DNA of 6,673 nucleotides from Desulfobacterales bacterium (lineage in GTDB: Bacteria > Desulfobacterota > Desulfobacteria > Desulfobacterales > JAUCGF01): positions 1 through 6,673 of the forward strand of contig JAOZRC010000304.1 in assembly GCA_029940345.1 (NCBI GenBank), given 5' to 3'. The notes below the pieces were generated by a model. That model did no database searches and was not told the DNA's origin. It worked only from the letters and a program-made list of their open reading frames with translations. Shown here one piece after another: positions 5,761 through 6,673 of this stretch. Position 1 is the stretch's first letter; every line of letters starts with the position of its first letter. Position numbers and translations under genes: made by a program.

Positions 5761-6096
5761 TTATTTTGTTGCAAATTCTGTATGCTTCCTCATTTCGGGA
5801 GAACGGAAACCGATAACTATCTGATCTTTCGGAACTCCGGCCTTCATAAGTCCGGTGGCTACCCCGTCTTCTGTTCCGTCACGCTGAATCCATATTTTAT
5901 TGCCGATAATGTCAATATGAACAAGGCAACCGTGGACCCGTTTGACACCCTCACGGCCTGCCATCATCAGTAAATAGCGATCTGCATCCGTGTCAAATAC
6001 GGTCTGAGACTGAATATCTCCGTAAGAAAACGGAATCTCGGCATATTCTTTTATTACCCTCCGAATAATCCGACGATATTTTTCTATGGTATCCAT
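5761..6096 (-). CDS. xisI: XisI family protein (fdxN element excision controlling factor type)
   Basis: XisI was named in the cyanobacterium Anabaena, where it and XisH are needed with the XisF recombinase for excision of the fdxN element during heterocyst formation. Homologues are widespread as stand-alone xisH-xisI pairs whose role is not settled. This 111-residue protein has full family length and typical features: an N-terminal helix MDTIEKYRRIIRRVIKEYA, then FDTDADRYLLMMAGREGVKRVHGCLVHIDI, IWIQRDGTEDGVATGLMKAGVPKDQIVIGF and the C-terminal PEMRKHTEFA. The ATG at 6096 has AGGTGA 7 nt upstream and overlaps the end of xisH by 13 nt, the usual translational coupling of the pair. It reads through without damage even though xisH is interrupted. 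No recombinase gene is in the window. Confidence 0.92.
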   Translation of the reverse strand: MDTIEKYRRIIRRVIKEYAEIPFSYGDIQSQTVFDTDADRYLLMMAGREGVKRVHGCLVHIDIIGNKIWIQRDGTEDGVATGLMKAGVPKDQIVIGFRSPEMRKHTEFATK

Positions 6097-6500
6097 TTCT
6101 GAATCACCTCTGCGAACGGGTTAAAGACAATAAGACTGAAACGCTGATTTTCAAGCAGAAGCTTGCCGATCGGCTCTTCAAAAAGGTCTGCAAAAATCTC
6201 TTCGGGTACGGCAAGGAACAGTTCCCTATCGGGGTCTGTTTTTTTAAGGACATCATAATACACGATATACTGTTCCACCGCTTTTTAAAGGTCATTCATC
6301 TCGGAGTGACCTGTGAAACTTTTGACTTCCACACCTATTTTTCGTCCATCTTTCTCAGCTGCCATGAGTTTTTCAGCTCCAAGATCGACATACATATCTT
6401 TCGCTCCCCATTTAAGATGCAACTGTTCATGGGTGATTGTCCAACCGTCTTTTATCAGAGCCTTTTTCATATTGTCGTGATAAATATCTTTTGCGGGCAC
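6084..6500 (-). pseudogene. xisH: XisH family protein interrupted by an in-frame TAA
   Basis: XisH proteins are about 138 residues with a PD-(D/E)XK nuclease-like fold. Ignoring one stop, this frame gives 138 codons, exactly family length. It begins with the typical MPAKDIYHD at a GTG start (6500). The nuclease-like residues Asp 39 (YVDLGAE) and Glu 58-x-Lys 60 (GVEVKSF) are present. At 6287-6285 codon 72 is TAA, between MNDL and KAVEQYIVYY. The frame on both sides is unchanged, so this is a point change rather than a frameshift; from family sequence GAA is the probable original codon. The second half (QYIVYY, LFLAVPEE, EEPIGKLLLENQRF, VIQKWIP) is otherwise intact. A truncated 71-residue product would lose the C-terminal half. 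Reinitiation at GTG 6278 is possible but has no ribosome-binding site. A sequencing error cannot be excluded. Decay must be recent, as no other lesion is seen. Confidence 0.85.
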
Positions 6501-6527
6501 TTTATTGTTTTACCTTATCTTTGGTTT

Positions 6528-6565
6528 TACTACAAATATGCCATCCTGAAGGCACTCTGAATAAA
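6528..6565 (-). repeat. 38-nt hairpin repeat, copy D (degenerate) in the xisH leader
   Basis: On the minus strand it reads TCAGAG, then GTGCC-ttc-AGGAT, then GGCATATTTGTAGTA, aligning without gaps to copies A-C. The central stem is mostly lost, though TGCC can pair with GGCA around it. It lies 27 nt upstream of the xisH GTG start, between the candidate promoter and the gene. Confidence 0.6.
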
Positions 6566-6591
6566 TTGCACTAGCCAAATGATTTAAGTAT

Positions 6592-6597
6592 ATTATA
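6592..6597 (-). promoter_or_regulatory. Candidate -10 box upstream of xisHI
   Basis: On the minus strand a perfect TATAAT is at 6597-6592. Seventeen bases further upstream the hexamer is TTATTT, a poor -35. The region is AT-rich, so a chance match is possible. If used, transcripts would start near 6585 and carry repeat copy D in their leader. Confidence 0.3.
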
Positions 6598-6673
6598 GAC
6601 TGATTTACAACTTAAAATAATCACTTTAACAAATTCGGCAAATACAGCACCAATTGGGGAAAAAGCATTAAAA

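Noticed and set aside
6285..6287. Recoding of the xisH TAA as sense or programmed frameshifting
   Set aside because: TAA is not a selenocysteine or pyrrolysine codon, the frame is unchanged across it, and no recoding signal is visible; a nonsense change or sequencing error is simpler.

Overview
The window looks like a stretch of a moderately AT-rich Gram-negative chromosome. The mix of genes and repeats suggests a proteobacterium or Desulfobacterota-like organism, perhaps a large-genome sulfur-cycle lineage. This assignment rests on remembered family resemblance only and is low confidence. No rRNA, tRNA or CRISPR array is visible. All intact genes lie on the minus strand, so the text below follows transcription from right to left.

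Right part (6600 to 3993). A xisH-xisI pair comes first. xisH carries an in-frame TAA at codon 72, while xisI, which overlaps its end, is intact. Next is proA (proline biosynthesis, glutamyl-5-phosphate reductase), then rsfS (ribosomal silencing factor). In many bacteria nadD sits between proA and rsfS, but here the gap is only 58 nt.

Middle part (3992 to 2752). A 463-nt gene-free stretch is packed with palindromic repeats. It holds three copies of a 38-nt hairpin repeat whose stem shows compensatory changes, three back-to-back hairpins, and a 121-bp inverted-repeat element bounded by 9-bp direct repeats. That element ends just upstream of a small CYTH-domain triphosphate-binding enzyme. Another repeat-rich intergenic region follows, with a good promoter pointing left.

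Left-centre (2751 to 1136). A two-gene operon encodes a helix-hairpin-helix plus lysine-rich coiled-coil protein of unknown function and a PPK2-type polyphosphate kinase. It ends in a strong hairpin with a T-tract, and that hairpin is itself part of a second copy of the inverted-repeat element. PPK2 and CYTH proteins both act on polyphosphate or triphosphate, so the three genes may form a small polyphosphate-related neighbourhood.

Left end (1 to 1039). On the plus strand lies a decayed IS110-family transposase with an eroded N-terminus, a large internal deletion and a frameshift. The first ~320 bases are AT-rich with no recognisable gene.

No wholly new system can be demonstrated. The most interesting signals are the two repeat families with conserved architecture, the polyphosphate gene neighbourhood with its uncharacterised HhH protein, and the interrupted xisH.
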